From an uncultured Gemmata sp. (lineage in GTDB: Bacteria > Planctomycetota > Planctomycetia > Gemmatales > Gemmataceae), in NCBI GenBank assembly GCA_937924775.1, contig CALDUT010000006.1:62001-126000 (forward strand): 64,000 bases of DNA, given 5' to 3'. Positions 19,511 through 28,932 of the stretch are shown here, piece by piece. The notes beneath the pieces were generated by a model. It saw only the letters and a list, made by a program, of their open reading frames with translations. It was not told the DNA's origin and ran no database searches. The stretch's first letter is position 1, and every line of letters begins with the position of its first letter. The translations under genes and the position numbers were made by a program.

Positions 19511-22432
19511 TTACAGTTTGGAGGGCGAAACCATTCCGCCCACTGGAACCGGACCGATGGTCAGCGGTGCGCCGTAAATCGTCGTCCAACCGAGTTCGAC
19601 CACCGGCCAGACGGTCACATACGCTTGTGCAGCGCCTGGTGGCGGGACCAGGGTGATGCCGCCCCCTTCCCGTTGGTGATTTTCGGCCAGACATTTCAAG
19701 CGGTGGAAGACATCGGCTTGATTCGGATCCGTCAGAAAGCGCCGGCCATCCACCGCGACGAGACAATAGGTAATCAGTTCGTGCCCACCCCATGCCCAAC
19801 ACGCTTTGACCAAGCTACCGCGACTGCCGGCCACCTGATAGGCCGGATACGCGGGTGCCAGTCGTTCCGCCCCGGCCAAACGGGTGCGAACCTGCCGTTC
19901 CACCGCTTTGCGAGCATTGGGTCCGAGGATGTCCGGATTATGACGGAGAAACCTCAGATCGTCGCTCGTCAGCCGTTGCCCTGAGGCCAGTTTCTGTTGA
20001 ATGGCCACCACCTGACCGGCCTTGGCAAACAGGGCTTCAATCTGCTCCTGGTGTTCGAGGAAGGGCGGATAGTTGGCCAAAAGCGGTGCCGTGGTACTCA
20101 GCAACCGGCGGACCGCGAAAATATCGCGATCGGCCAGCGCATGGGCCAATTGGCTCCAGGCGGCTCTCCGATCGCGAGCCAGGGTCAGCCGGTTGCGCAA
20201 TTCCTCGCGGTCGCGACGATCGGCCAGGATTTTCCCGTGTTGTTTCCACAAACTCAGCCACCGTTCGTCTTGCTTATCCGGTCGGCGTTCGGTTTTGTCG
20301 ATTTGGGCGAACTGATCGAGCAAGTTCCGCCGGGCGGTGGCGGCTTCCGCCTCGCTGTACAGTCGGGGGTTGAGCCTGTTGAGCCGCTGCGCCAAGCGCG
20401 GGTTGCGGGATTTGAGTTGGTCGTAGGCGGCGGCGATGGCCCGGTCCGACGGTTGCGGATGGTCAATCGCTTGTTGCAAGGCCATCAACATGGCCACGGC
20501 TTCTGAACCTTCGCGCACCCGGGTGATGTACGGATGGGTATAGGTGGGTGGAAGTGGCGCCGCTGCGGCGATCACCGCTTCTTCCGAACCGCCGGCGTCG
20601 GCAGCTTGAATGGCCCGCTCCAGCGCTTGCACCAGGGCAAGGCGAGCCTTGGCCTCGTTGACCTGGGTTGCGAACTCCGCGGCTTCAGGGCAACCGGCCA
20701 GGGCCGACCCATCGCCCCACAGTTCCAACAGCCGTTGGTCGGTGTCGTAAGAAGCGATTTTTGGAATCGCCCGCAGTTGGTCGAGAAGCGGAGCCCAGCG
20801 GAGAGCGTCTTCGCCGCGCTTACAGTGCAACCGGCTCAGCGACGGATGCGGCTTGCCCGCCGCGAGGACCGCACTCCAGGCCTTGGCCAGCTCGCGTTCC
20901 TTGGGCGGCGCTTTTTCATACACGCGCAGGAATTCGGCCGCGGCTTGAATCCGAGCTTGCCAGCTCTCCGCGGCGTGCTGATAGGCCCGGGCTTCCGGAA
21001 TGCCAGCCAGCAGGTGGGCCGCTTGCTGCCACAGTTGCACCAAAATGTGGCCATCGCCGGGGGCTGCGACCGCGGCTTTGAGTTTATCCAACCACGCGAC
21101 TTGACTCGCCGCCGCCCGAGCGCTGACCAACAGGGTTGGGTCCACCCACGAATCGACCAATTCCGGTCGATACGCGGCCACCATGGCGCGCGGGTCCCGC
21201 AGGTCGACGGCCTTCTGAAGGGCGTCGCGGGCGGTTACCCGTTGTCGGGCTTCGGTGATGGCCTGGAGAAGTTCCGACGGCAGCGATTTCCGCTGGGCCA
21301 GCAAGCGCTCGCCCGTGGCGACAATCGCCGGCCAATCCTTGGTCCGGGCGGCACACAACTCCCGAAGCCTTTGCACTGGGTCGGCTTGCGCGCGCAGATC
21401 AGGCGGCAGGGGCTGGCCTGCACGCTGCAGGCGTTCGCTTTCGGCTTCGATCTGCGCCCAATCCCGCGGAACAGCCGCTACGAGGCGGCGCAGGTGGTCG
21501 AACGGATCGAGCGTGAAGCGGGGAATTTTGTCGAACGGCTGATCGAGCGACGCCCGCAGTTGGCGCGACCACGCGGCCACCTCGGCATCGGGGCTGCGGA
21601 ACAGGTCGGCCCACAATCGCGACGCAGCTGGGGTTGTCAGATCGTAGGGCGTAAAGAGCAAGTTTTCGTTGTCGGGTTTGAGGATGTATTCAACATACAG
21701 CCGTGGTTCGGCGGCGATAGCGCGTAAGGCGATCAAGATGATCCACGCGGCGAAGTGATCGAGTTCGCCACTGAGCGGCTGGTTTGCCCGGTCCGGATGC
21801 TGATAGGCGGGTTTGCCAAATTCAAGCTGTTCGAGCTTGGCGGCTGGCGCCGGTGGATCCAGCGCGGGCACACACATGCCGTCGTAATCGACCAACACGA
21901 GCGAATCGTTCACCACCATCACGTTGTCGTGCTGCAAGTCGCCGTGGGCGATCTTCGCCTGTTGCAGTTGCTGAACCAGCTCCCCCCATTGGTCCGCCAT
22001 TCGCCGCAGTGACGCGACATCGGGTACTTTCCGTTCCACCGTTTGCCGTACCCACTCGCCAAGAGTCACTCCTTTCACCCACGGCATGGTCAGCGTGGGG
22101 TACCAGCCTTTGCCCACGCGAATTCCTTCCAGGTGATATTGGAAGCTCACCAAACAGGGGGGCTTGCGTGGGCCTAACTGTCGTTCGAGATAGTCGGAGA
22201 CGGCCTGATAGCGGCGGGCTCGTTCGTTGTTGGGGAAGTTGAAGAGCTTCAGCGCGACCACACCCTTCGGCCCGGTCATCTTGTAGACGCTGGCGAACGC
22301 CCCTGAGCGGGCTCGCGGCACGCCCATCGGGCTGCGTTCGGCTTGGCTGAAGCGCAAGTCAGGGTCGCGGAACGCCGAATCCGGGTTCTGCAAGGCGTCC
22401 TTGTAGTCAGATTGCGTCGGCCAACTGGGCAT
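19511..22432 (-). CDS. Protein kinase-like protein with long helical C-terminal region
   Basis: A 973-aa protein. Residues about 40-300 form a eukaryotic-type kinase domain: glycine loop SGAFASVYKM (43-52), VVALKLF with the likely ATP lysine at 62, catalytic loop HGDLQHDN (163-170), and VDYDG (181-185) as the DFG equivalent. The first RD histidine pattern is altered to HGD, which is common in this bacterial group. The remaining 650 residues are helical repeats ending in a small mixed domain. I start at the ATG at 22432 (MPSWPTQSDY), since the longer frame runs over miaA. It probably phosphorylates cytoplasmic proteins, with the PP2C gene of this cluster as the natural antagonist; substrate identity is inference. 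Confidence 0.8.
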   Translation of the reverse strand: MPSWPTQSDYKDALQNPDSAFRDPDLRFSQAERSPMGVPRARSGAFASVYKMTGPKGVVALKLFNFPNNERARRYQAVSDYLERQLGPRKPPCLVSFQYHLEGIRVGKGWYPTLTMPWVKGVTLGEWVRQTVERKVPDVASLRRMADQWGELVQQLQQAKIAHGDLQHDNVMVVNDSLVLVDYDGMCVPALDPPAPAAKLEQLEFGKPAYQHPDRANQPLSGELDHFAAWIILIALRAIAAEPRLYVEYILKPDNENLLFTPYDLTTPAASRLWADLFRSPDAEVAAWSRQLRASLDQPFDKIPRFTLDPFDHLRRLVAAVPRDWAQIEAESERLQRAGQPLPPDLRAQADPVQRLRELCAARTKDWPAIVATGERLLAQRKSLPSELLQAITEARQRVTARDALQKAVDLRDPRAMVAAYRPELVDSWVDPTLLVSARAAASQVAWLDKLKAAVAAPGDGHILVQLWQQAAHLLAGIPEARAYQHAAESWQARIQAAAEFLRVYEKAPPKERELAKAWSAVLAAGKPHPSLSRLHCKRGEDALRWAPLLDQLRAIPKIASYDTDQRLLELWGDGSALAGCPEAAEFATQVNEAKARLALVQALERAIQAADAGGSEEAVIAAAAPLPPTYTHPYITRVREGSEAVAMLMALQQAIDHPQPSDRAIAAAYDQLKSRNPRLAQRLNRLNPRLYSEAEAATARRNLLDQFAQIDKTERRPDKQDERWLSLWKQHGKILADRRDREELRNRLTLARDRRAAWSQLAHALADRDIFAVRRLLSTTAPLLANYPPFLEHQEQIEALFAKAGQVVAIQQKLASGQRLTSDDLRFLRHNPDILGPNARKAVERQVRTRLAGAERLAPAYPAYQVAGSRGSLVKACWAWGGHELITYCLVAVDGRRFLTDPNQADVFHRLKCLAENHQREGGGITLVPPPGAAQAYVTVWPVVELGWTTIYGAPLTIGPVPVGGMVSPSKL

Positions 22433-22548
22433 TCGTTGTCGGATGTTGGATAGCTCGTGGAGGAGCCTGCGCAAAACACTGGGCGCCGTTTCCGAACTGG
22501 CATAACCCCGCTTCCAGTGTAAGCGGCCCTGGCCAACTTGCCAACCGG

Positions 22549-23511
22549 CTAACCGGGCCGCGGTGGATTTTCCCACACCCGCAAAATCCGTTGCACCACA
22601 TCCGCCGCGGCCGCAGGCACGGGAACCAACGTGGGCAGGTGGCGGAACCACGTCAGTTGTCGTTTGGCGAATTGCCGGGTACGCGTGCGGATCTGTTCCA
22701 CGGTTTGATACCAATCGCCCCCGGTTTCCAGATACGCTAGCAATTCCCGATAGCCCAACGCCTGCCGGGCCTCACGGCTGAGCGGCCGCGGCAGTGCCTG
22801 CAAGCGGCGAACCTCCTCCAACCAACCGGCGGCCAGCATCGCATCGATGCGACGATGGATCCGCTCGTAGAGTACCGGCCGTGGCAGTTCGAGCACGACC
22901 CCGGGAATCGGGGCTGGTGGCGGCGCTGGTTGGCCTGGCACCGCGAACGACGCGGTATCCCACGTCTGTTGCCAAGCCGAAATGGGCTGGCCGGTCAGCG
23001 TGTACACTTCCAGCGCGCGCACCACCCGGCGGACATCGTTGGGATGTAACCGGGCCGCGGTTTTAGGATCGACAGCCGCCAACCGGGCATGCAAGGCCGC
23101 ATTGCCCCTGCGGGTCGCTTCCGCTTCCAGCGCGTGCCGCAATGGCTCGTTCGCTGGCGGTCCGGGAAACAACCCGTGCAGCAAGGCCTTCAGATAAAAC
23201 GGTGTGCCGCCCACGAATATCGCCCGCTGGCCCCGGGCCGCGATCGCCCGACACGCAGCTTCGGCTTGCGCCAACCACCACGCTACGGTCAACGATTCCC
23301 ACGGGTCCAGAACATCGACCAAATGATGGGGAACCCGCAGACGCTCGGCTACCAAGGGTTTCGCCGTGCCAATATCCATGCCGCGATAGACCGTCATGGA
23401 GTCCATCGCGATAATCTCGGCTTCTAGCCGTTCGGCCAATTCGAGGGCCAGTGCGCTCTTGCCACTGGCCGTCGGTCCTGTAAGAATGACTGCATTCGCA
23501 AATCCAGACAT
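22549..23511 (-). CDS. miaA: tRNA dimethylallyltransferase
   Basis: A 320-aa enzyme, normal length for MiaA. It transfers a dimethylallyl group from DMAPP to A37 of tRNAs that read UNN codons. The P-loop GPTASGKS is at residues 12-19, followed by DSMTVYRGMDIGTAKP and VPHHLVDVLDP, all typical of the family. The TKRQLTWFR-like segment appears as AKRQLTWFRHLP near the C-terminus. The ATG at 23511 is clear. It lies 116 bases upstream of the kinase-like gene on the same strand; this housekeeping gene seems to be embedded in, rather than part of, the signalling cluster. Confidence 0.95.
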   Translation of the reverse strand: MSGFANAVILTGPTASGKSALALELAERLEAEIIAMDSMTVYRGMDIGTAKPLVAERLRVPHHLVDVLDPWESLTVAWWLAQAEAACRAIAARGQRAIFVGGTPFYLKALLHGLFPGPPANEPLRHALEAEATRRGNAALHARLAAVDPKTAARLHPNDVRRVVRALEVYTLTGQPISAWQQTWDTASFAVPGQPAPPPAPIPGVVLELPRPVLYERIHRRIDAMLAAGWLEEVRRLQALPRPLSREARQALGYRELLAYLETGGDWYQTVEQIRTRTRQFAKRQLTWFRHLPTLVPVPAAAADVVQRILRVWENPPRPG

Positions 23512-23581
23512 AAATACGATTGTACCTGAAACCTCACGTCACTGACGTGCGTGAGCCTCTTCGCTCGTCTGGAGAGATGAT

Positions 23582-23830
23582 ATGTTCTCGTTCCAATGGA
23601 CCACATGGCGGCGGGATGTGATTTTTCTGCTGCTGGGCGTGCTGCTGGCGGCGGCCATCCTCCTGCCGCCGGGGCTGAAGGAACTCCGCAGCGCGCGGGA
23701 ACGGGCCGACGCCGCCGAGCAAGAAGCCGCCAAACTCCGCAAAAAAACCGAAGACCTACAAGAGATCTGCCAACGCGATCTGGACGGCCAACAGTATCTC
23801 AAAGCCCACGGGAAATCCTTGGTTCCCTAA
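23582..23830 (+). CDS. Small membrane-anchored coiled-coil protein
   Basis: An 82-aa product that opens at an ATG at 23582, divergent from miaA by 70 bases. It has a short basic N-terminus, one membrane helix (about 13-30, VIFLLLGVLLAAAILLPP) and a charged heptad-like coiled coil (SARERADAAEQEAAKLRKK) to residue 65. No family is recognised. Topology suggests a small anchored scaffold. The following plus-strand gene at 24046 also has an N-terminal anchor, so the two may work together. It is short, but membrane helix plus coiled coil is a coherent protein design. Confidence 0.55.
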   Translation: MFSFQWTTWRRDVIFLLLGVLLAAAILLPPGLKELRSARERADAAEQEAAKLRKKTEDLQEICQRDLDGQQYLKAHGKSLVP

Positions 23831-24045
23831 CGACAGGCCCCTTGGACCGCTGACGACCCAACACGGGGGGCCGCAGGCTCCGCGGATGGGCCATGCCATA
23901 GCCCCGCGCTCGTGGCGGCGCTGCAGCGAGCGCCCAAGGCATGTTGGGCTTGACAGGGTTCCCTCGCCGCGGTTCTACTCCATCTTCCAGAATTTGTGAA
24001 CGTCTCACGGCTGACAGAACTCGTATCACCCTCCGGGATGATCCT

Positions 24046-26388
24046 ATGGCCACGGATACGGCCCTTGCCTCCTCTGCACCGCCTTCGGATCCGACTCGGC
24101 ACTTTTGGCAAGTTCCGCTGTTGCTGGTGGCCGTGCTGATTTTCTTCGCCACATGGAAGGGTTGGTTGCCCATCGGGCCAGCCGATCCGACAGCGGCCTT
24201 TGTCCAGGATGTTCTGGCGTTGAAAAATGCTTACGAGAAGGTGACACCCGATCCTGTGGAGCTGAAGAATCTGCTCAATCGCGTCGCCGCCAACATCGAG
24301 CTGTACCCCGAGTTGACACCCACGGCGCGCTTCCACCTGGGCAGCGGCTATATTCGGCTCGCGGAAATTACCCCGGCTCTTGATGAATCGTATGGCTATT
24401 GGACGCTGGCGCAGCAACACCTGGAGTTGGTGAAGGACCAGCAACTGCGCGATCCGGCCGATGCCCCCAAACTCGCGTTTCGGTTGGCCAAAGCTCAGGC
24501 CGCTGTCGGGTTGCCCCCGGGGTTTCCCAACGCCAATATCGCCATTCTGATCAATATTCTCTCATCGCCGCAACAGAACGAAGAACCCGGCGAAACCCAC
24601 CGCTTGATTGCTGATTTGGCCTTGCAGATGAACCCGCCGGATCTGTCGCGGGCCAAAATCGCGTTGACGCAATATCTCACCGGCGGCATCTCGACACCGC
24701 CCTTGGCACTGGCGCGTGCCCGCTTGCGGCTCGGCGAACTGTATTTGGCCGAACGACACTACGATCAGGCCCTGCGCTGGCTGAAGGAAATCGGCCCCGA
24801 CATGCCCCCGGAGATTCTCGCCCCGGCCAAAACCATTCTGGCCCAAGTTTACATGGGCCAGGGCAATTGGTTGGATGCCACCAAAGAACTGGAAACCCTC
24901 CGGGCGGCCCCGGGAGTGCCCCCCCTGCTGCGGCAGGCAGCGGCCTATCAGATGGGGGTTTGCAAACTGAAGCTCCGCGAAGTGGAAGTGGCCACGCGTT
25001 TGTTCGAGGAGGCCGCCAAAGGTGATACTGCCGAAGCCCGCGCTGCGGCCCTACAGCTGGCCGAATTGCACTTGCGCAGCAGTGATTTGGCCCGGCACAA
25101 ACTCGCTGTCGATCTGCTGAGCCGCGCCATCGCCGGCGTCCGCGAACCTGCGCACTACGACCCCACACTCATTCCTGTCAACGAAGCGCAGGCTACCTTC
25201 GAATTGGCCATCACCACCTTGGTGACGGCCGCCGCCTTTGAGATGGCCTTAACGGTGGCCGAACTCTACACCGCGATCGCCCCGCCAGGCCGCGACCGGG
25301 AAAAACGGGCCGATATTTTCAGCGCCTGGGGCATCGCGTTGGAAAAGACACAACCCAATGACGCTCGCGCGAAGTTCCACGCCGCGGCCGAAGAGTATGC
25401 CGCCCTTGTACAGTTTCAACCCAAATCCGACGGTAAACTGGAAGTCCTCCGGCGCGCCGCAGCCTGCTTGCGCCGGGCCAACGATCCAACCGCGGCCGCC
25501 GCTCGCTTGGAAGAAGGTCTGAAGCTGCCCGATTTGCCCGAAAACGTTCTGCCCGCGGTGTGGCTGGAATTGGCCGACGCTCTGTTGGCGGCCAACCGGC
25601 CCGATGAGGTCATCAAAATATTCAACAAGATCATGGCGGCAGGCACGCCCCCCTCCACCGCGGCCCGCTATCGGCTGGCGCGAGCGTTTGTTGAAACCCG
25701 CCATCGCGGATTGCTTCCGGTGGGCCGCGCCTTGCTGGAACAAATCACCAAGCAACAGAACATCACCCCCGAAGAACGCGAATACCATGAACGCGCCTTC
25801 AGCGACCTGGCCTTTTTGCTTATTCATGAAGGCCAGTTCGCCGATGCTGAAGCGCGCGTCCGTACCCAATTGGGGCTTTATCCCACCGGACCGTATGCCC
25901 CGCAAGCGCGGCTACTTTTGGGGGTCGCGTTATTGCAACGTGCCAGCAGCCCCAGTATAGCCGCGGCCGAAGCCGTCAAAATGCGTTATGAAGCCCTCAG
26001 CCATTTCAAACAGGTGGTGGCCGATTGCGACGCCATCGAACGGCGCACTGGGCGGCTCTCCGAAGCCGATGCCCGCCTCCGCGCCCAAGCCGCGATCCGG
26101 GTTTTGCAGGTTTATCAGAAAATGCAAACCATCCCCAGTGCCCGTGATCTGCTCTACGAAGCCAATTTCATGCTCGAACGCTACAAAGGCACGGTGGAAG
26201 AACTCATCATCCTCAGCCTGATGTATCACGCCTTCAAGCAACTCAACGATCCCGGCAGTGCCCTGGGCATCTTCGACCGCATGAAAGATGCCTTCGAGAA
26301 CCTCCCGGCCAGCGCTTTCACCCAAAAAACCGGTGAATACAGCCGCGAATATTGGGAGAAAGTCTGGTTCAAACCGGAAAAGAAATAG
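24046..26388 (+). CDS. Membrane-anchored TPR-like protein
   Basis: A 780-aa protein with one membrane helix at about residues 20-37 (FWQVPLLLVAVLIFFATW) and then a long array of helical hairpins with TPR character (LGELYLAERHYDQALRWLKEI, repeats of GDTAEARAAALQLAELHL type, EFADAEARVR-like near the C-terminus). TPR proteins act as protein-binding scaffolds. I chose the ATG at 24046 because it gives a short cytoplasmic tail before the anchor; an upstream start at 23941 adds an unlikely leader. It runs opposite to the surrounding signalling cluster, converging on the GTPase gene with an 80-base gap. A link with the cluster is possible but only by location. Confidence 0.75.
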   Translation: MATDTALASSAPPSDPTRHFWQVPLLLVAVLIFFATWKGWLPIGPADPTAAFVQDVLALKNAYEKVTPDPVELKNLLNRVAANIELYPELTPTARFHLGSGYIRLAEITPALDESYGYWTLAQQHLELVKDQQLRDPADAPKLAFRLAKAQAAVGLPPGFPNANIAILINILSSPQQNEEPGETHRLIADLALQMNPPDLSRAKIALTQYLTGGISTPPLALARARLRLGELYLAERHYDQALRWLKEIGPDMPPEILAPAKTILAQVYMGQGNWLDATKELETLRAAPGVPPLLRQAAAYQMGVCKLKLREVEVATRLFEEAAKGDTAEARAAALQLAELHLRSSDLARHKLAVDLLSRAIAGVREPAHYDPTLIPVNEAQATFELAITTLVTAAAFEMALTVAELYTAIAPPGRDREKRADIFSAWGIALEKTQPNDARAKFHAAAEEYAALVQFQPKSDGKLEVLRRAAACLRRANDPTAAAARLEEGLKLPDLPENVLPAVWLELADALLAANRPDEVIKIFNKIMAAGTPPSTAARYRLARAFVETRHRGLLPVGRALLEQITKQQNITPEEREYHERAFSDLAFLLIHEGQFADAEARVRTQLGLYPTGPYAPQARLLLGVALLQRASSPSIAAAEAVKMRYEALSHFKQVVADCDAIERRTGRLSEADARLRAQAAIRVLQVYQKMQTIPSARDLLYEANFMLERYKGTVEELIILSLMYHAFKQLNDPGSALGIFDRMKDAFENLPASAFTQKTGEYSREYWEKVWFKPEKK

Positions 26389-26468
26389 CCTGGGAGTTCT
26401 GGGCGACCTCGGCGGAGCCGACCAACGGTGGGCTTGTCGTTGCCACGATCTAACGGCGGCCGTGAGCT

Positions 26469-28649
26469 TCAGGCGAACACTTCGTACCCGTGCATGTACA
26501 ACAGCCACAAGAACGGCTCCGCCACGCCATAGGGGGCGATCGTTCGCTTGGACAGATCGCGAACTCCCAGTTCATTCTCAAAAAGGCTGACCGAGGTCAT
26601 GGGGAAGAACATCACCTGCGATCCGAAGTAGCTTTCCACCAGTGCGCGAATATCCACGCCCCGGAACATCAGTTCGAGCATCTGTTCGACGAGGTTGCTC
26701 CGGGCTTTGATGGTTTCGATCGTGGTTTGTTTGGGCGGCGGGTTCAGGTGCGTCAGCAGTTTGCGGATGAAGGGGATCGCCTGGCCCTGAATGGGGTTCT
26801 CGGTCAGCAGTAAGTCGAACTTGGGGATGCAGACGGCCACCGGCACCGGAATGATTTGCCCCACGGGCATGTTGCGGGCTTCCCGCATATCGGCCATGAA
26901 TTCGTTGAGTTTGGCAATTTGTCGATCGAGGGTGACGTTGGAGCCATCGCCATACAATTGGGTAGGATCGAGAAAGAGCATGAAGCCATCCATAGTGACG
27001 GCTTGTTTTTTCAGCCGGTCGACATCGACGCTGGAATCGACGAGTTCGCCGGAGTAATCGAACAGGTTGACCAGCGCTGTGTTGGGGCCGGCCGGGTCGG
27101 CATCGCGGACGTGGAGCATGACCGGATCGGGCATGGCGTGGACTGTACCGCCGGCATCGCGTTTGAGATTCATGATCATGTCGATGTAGTTTTCGAAGCG
27201 GGCATCTCCCAACGAGGGGGCCGGCTGCACCACGGCGATGGTCGGTGCCGTGCGTTTGCGGACGCGATCGTAGCCGGTGGCGAGCATATGCGTTTTGCCG
27301 CTGGCCCGGACCCCCACCGCGGGGAAACACAACCGCCGCACCTTCTGGTAACTCCGCAAAAACCGGAACGAACACGCTTGGCATTCGATATAACCGGTTT
27401 CTTGAGGAGACTGATCTTCCGGCGAAGACCGTGCCGTGGTGGCGGGGGTTGGTGTCATTGCCTGCGGGGCTCGGGGATTGCGGTAACGGGGGCCTGCCCG
27501 GGCCGGTTCGCTGGTGGTTCCTGGTGGCGGACCCGACTTTTCCACGATCAAGCGCTCGCTGAAGCAGCGCGGGCACTTCTTGGCATCGGCGCGAATGATC
27601 GCGGCTTCTTGGCGTTGGGCGCGCCAATAGGGGAGAATGGCAAGTCCTAGCAGTACCACCGCGGCGCTACTGCGCAAGACAGCGAAGGCGGAAGCCCGCC
27701 ACATCGAACGGCTGCGCACGTCGGCCAGTTCGTTGTAGTCGGCGGCCAGTTGGGTTCGCTCGGCTTCGGCTTCAGCCAGCAGTCGTTCGGCGAGGCGGGC
27801 TTCGAGAACCGCTTCCTGCAAGCGGGTGCGAACCTCGGTTTCACCGTCGCGCAGAAGGCGTTCTACCAGCTCGCCACTGGTTCCCGGCACTGCCACCAGC
27901 GCGACCCAGCCTTCGAGCGTCGCTTGCCATTTTTGTTGCGCTACTGCGGCCGCGGCATCGGCCTTGGCTGTGATTTCGTTCAGTTGCTGTGTCAGCTTTT
28001 TGTCCTCACGAATGAGCCATGGTGGATTGGCTGCGAAATCCGAACACCCCGGCAGGCTCACCACAGCCACCAACAGCAGGGCCGCCGCAGCCCGGGCGGC
28101 GCGACGCAGAGCCACCCGCCGCACATGCCGGGCGAACCGCATGGCGATAACGAAAAGGACTGCCGCCCACACCACTACCAGCCCATCGTAAATCGTGGGA
28201 CGAAACGACACCGGCGTGCGGCGGTCCCAGTCGAAGCCGTAGCGGGCTTGTTGTTCTTCGCTGTAGAGGCCGAACTGGATCCGCTGACGATAGACCTCCT
28301 CCCACAGTTGGCGTGCGGAAGTACGTCGGCGTTGGGCCTCGTCCGCCAGTTTGTTGATGGCATTGCGTAAGGCGGTGTAATCGTCGGTCAGTACCAGCCG
28401 CAGTTCCCGTAAGACGCTCTGGGGATCTTGAAAGTGGCGCAAGGCCGAACCGCCGACACCCGGGGTCGTCAGTTGCCGGGTTTCCTCCTCGGCCACTTCG
28501 AGCCGGGCCTTCTGCCGGTGCCACTCGTAACGCTTTTCGACGAGTGTCTCTGCGTCGACCGGGCGGGCCCAACCGACTTCAGCCGCCCCCGCCAGTGCGA
28601 TCATACTGAGGACGCCCGACCAGCACGGCCACTTCATGCGAACGATCAT
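26469..28649 (-). CDS. Membrane-anchored zinc-ribbon GTPase (double-GTPase-like TRAFAC NTPase)
   Basis: A 726-aa protein. A signal peptide or anchor occupies about 6-27 and a coiled-coil segment follows. Membrane helices lie at about 155-172 and 186-201, a second coiled coil at about 270-312 and another helix at about 318-342. A split zinc ribbon (CPRC at 359-362, CQAC at 423-426) precedes the nucleotide-binding domain. That domain has Walker A GVRASGKTH (446-454), DYSGE (531-535) in the G3 position and CIPKFD (607-612) at the G4 position. This layout resembles the double-GTPase family that pairs with GAP1 proteins in prokaryotic conflict systems. The start is not certain; an ATG four codons later is as good. 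It is presumably the NTP-dependent switch of the cluster. Confidence 0.75.
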   Translation of the reverse strand: MIVRMKWPCWSGVLSMIALAGAAEVGWARPVDAETLVEKRYEWHRQKARLEVAEEETRQLTTPGVGGSALRHFQDPQSVLRELRLVLTDDYTALRNAINKLADEAQRRRTSARQLWEEVYRQRIQFGLYSEEQQARYGFDWDRRTPVSFRPTIYDGLVVVWAAVLFVIAMRFARHVRRVALRRAARAAAALLLVAVVSLPGCSDFAANPPWLIREDKKLTQQLNEITAKADAAAAVAQQKWQATLEGWVALVAVPGTSGELVERLLRDGETEVRTRLQEAVLEARLAERLLAEAEAERTQLAADYNELADVRSRSMWRASAFAVLRSSAAVVLLGLAILPYWRAQRQEAAIIRADAKKCPRCFSERLIVEKSGPPPGTTSEPARAGPRYRNPRAPQAMTPTPATTARSSPEDQSPQETGYIECQACSFRFLRSYQKVRRLCFPAVGVRASGKTHMLATGYDRVRKRTAPTIAVVQPAPSLGDARFENYIDMIMNLKRDAGGTVHAMPDPVMLHVRDADPAGPNTALVNLFDYSGELVDSSVDVDRLKKQAVTMDGFMLFLDPTQLYGDGSNVTLDRQIAKLNEFMADMREARNMPVGQIIPVPVAVCIPKFDLLLTENPIQGQAIPFIRKLLTHLNPPPKQTTIETIKARSNLVEQMLELMFRGVDIRALVESYFGSQVMFFPMTSVSLFENELGVRDLSKRTIAPYGVAEPFLWLLYMHGYEVFA

Positions 28650-28932
28650 GCGCAAACCGGCATCAAGGAACGACGAGCAATATGCCTTCACGGTAAGAAG
28701 CCCGCCGCCAGTTCGCAAGAGGATAACGGCCCAGACGGCCTGCGAACCGTCGCCGGGGGTGGGAGTGTCGAAAGAACTAGGGGAAAATGCCGCTTCTTTG
28801 GCTCTCCAGGGGCTACCGGACTTGTAACCGGATAGCCAGAAACGAACAATAGACGATAGACCTTTCCGGTTACGCACGCGGGATCGCTGCCGCGGACTGC
28901 CGCGTCAATCGGTTCTGACATGAGGAAGTACC

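Noticed and set aside
20534-21727. A 397-codon plus-strand frame
   Set aside because: It runs antisense through the kinase-like gene and reads as a reversed high-GC shadow (Arg/Gly/Phe-rich, no motif).
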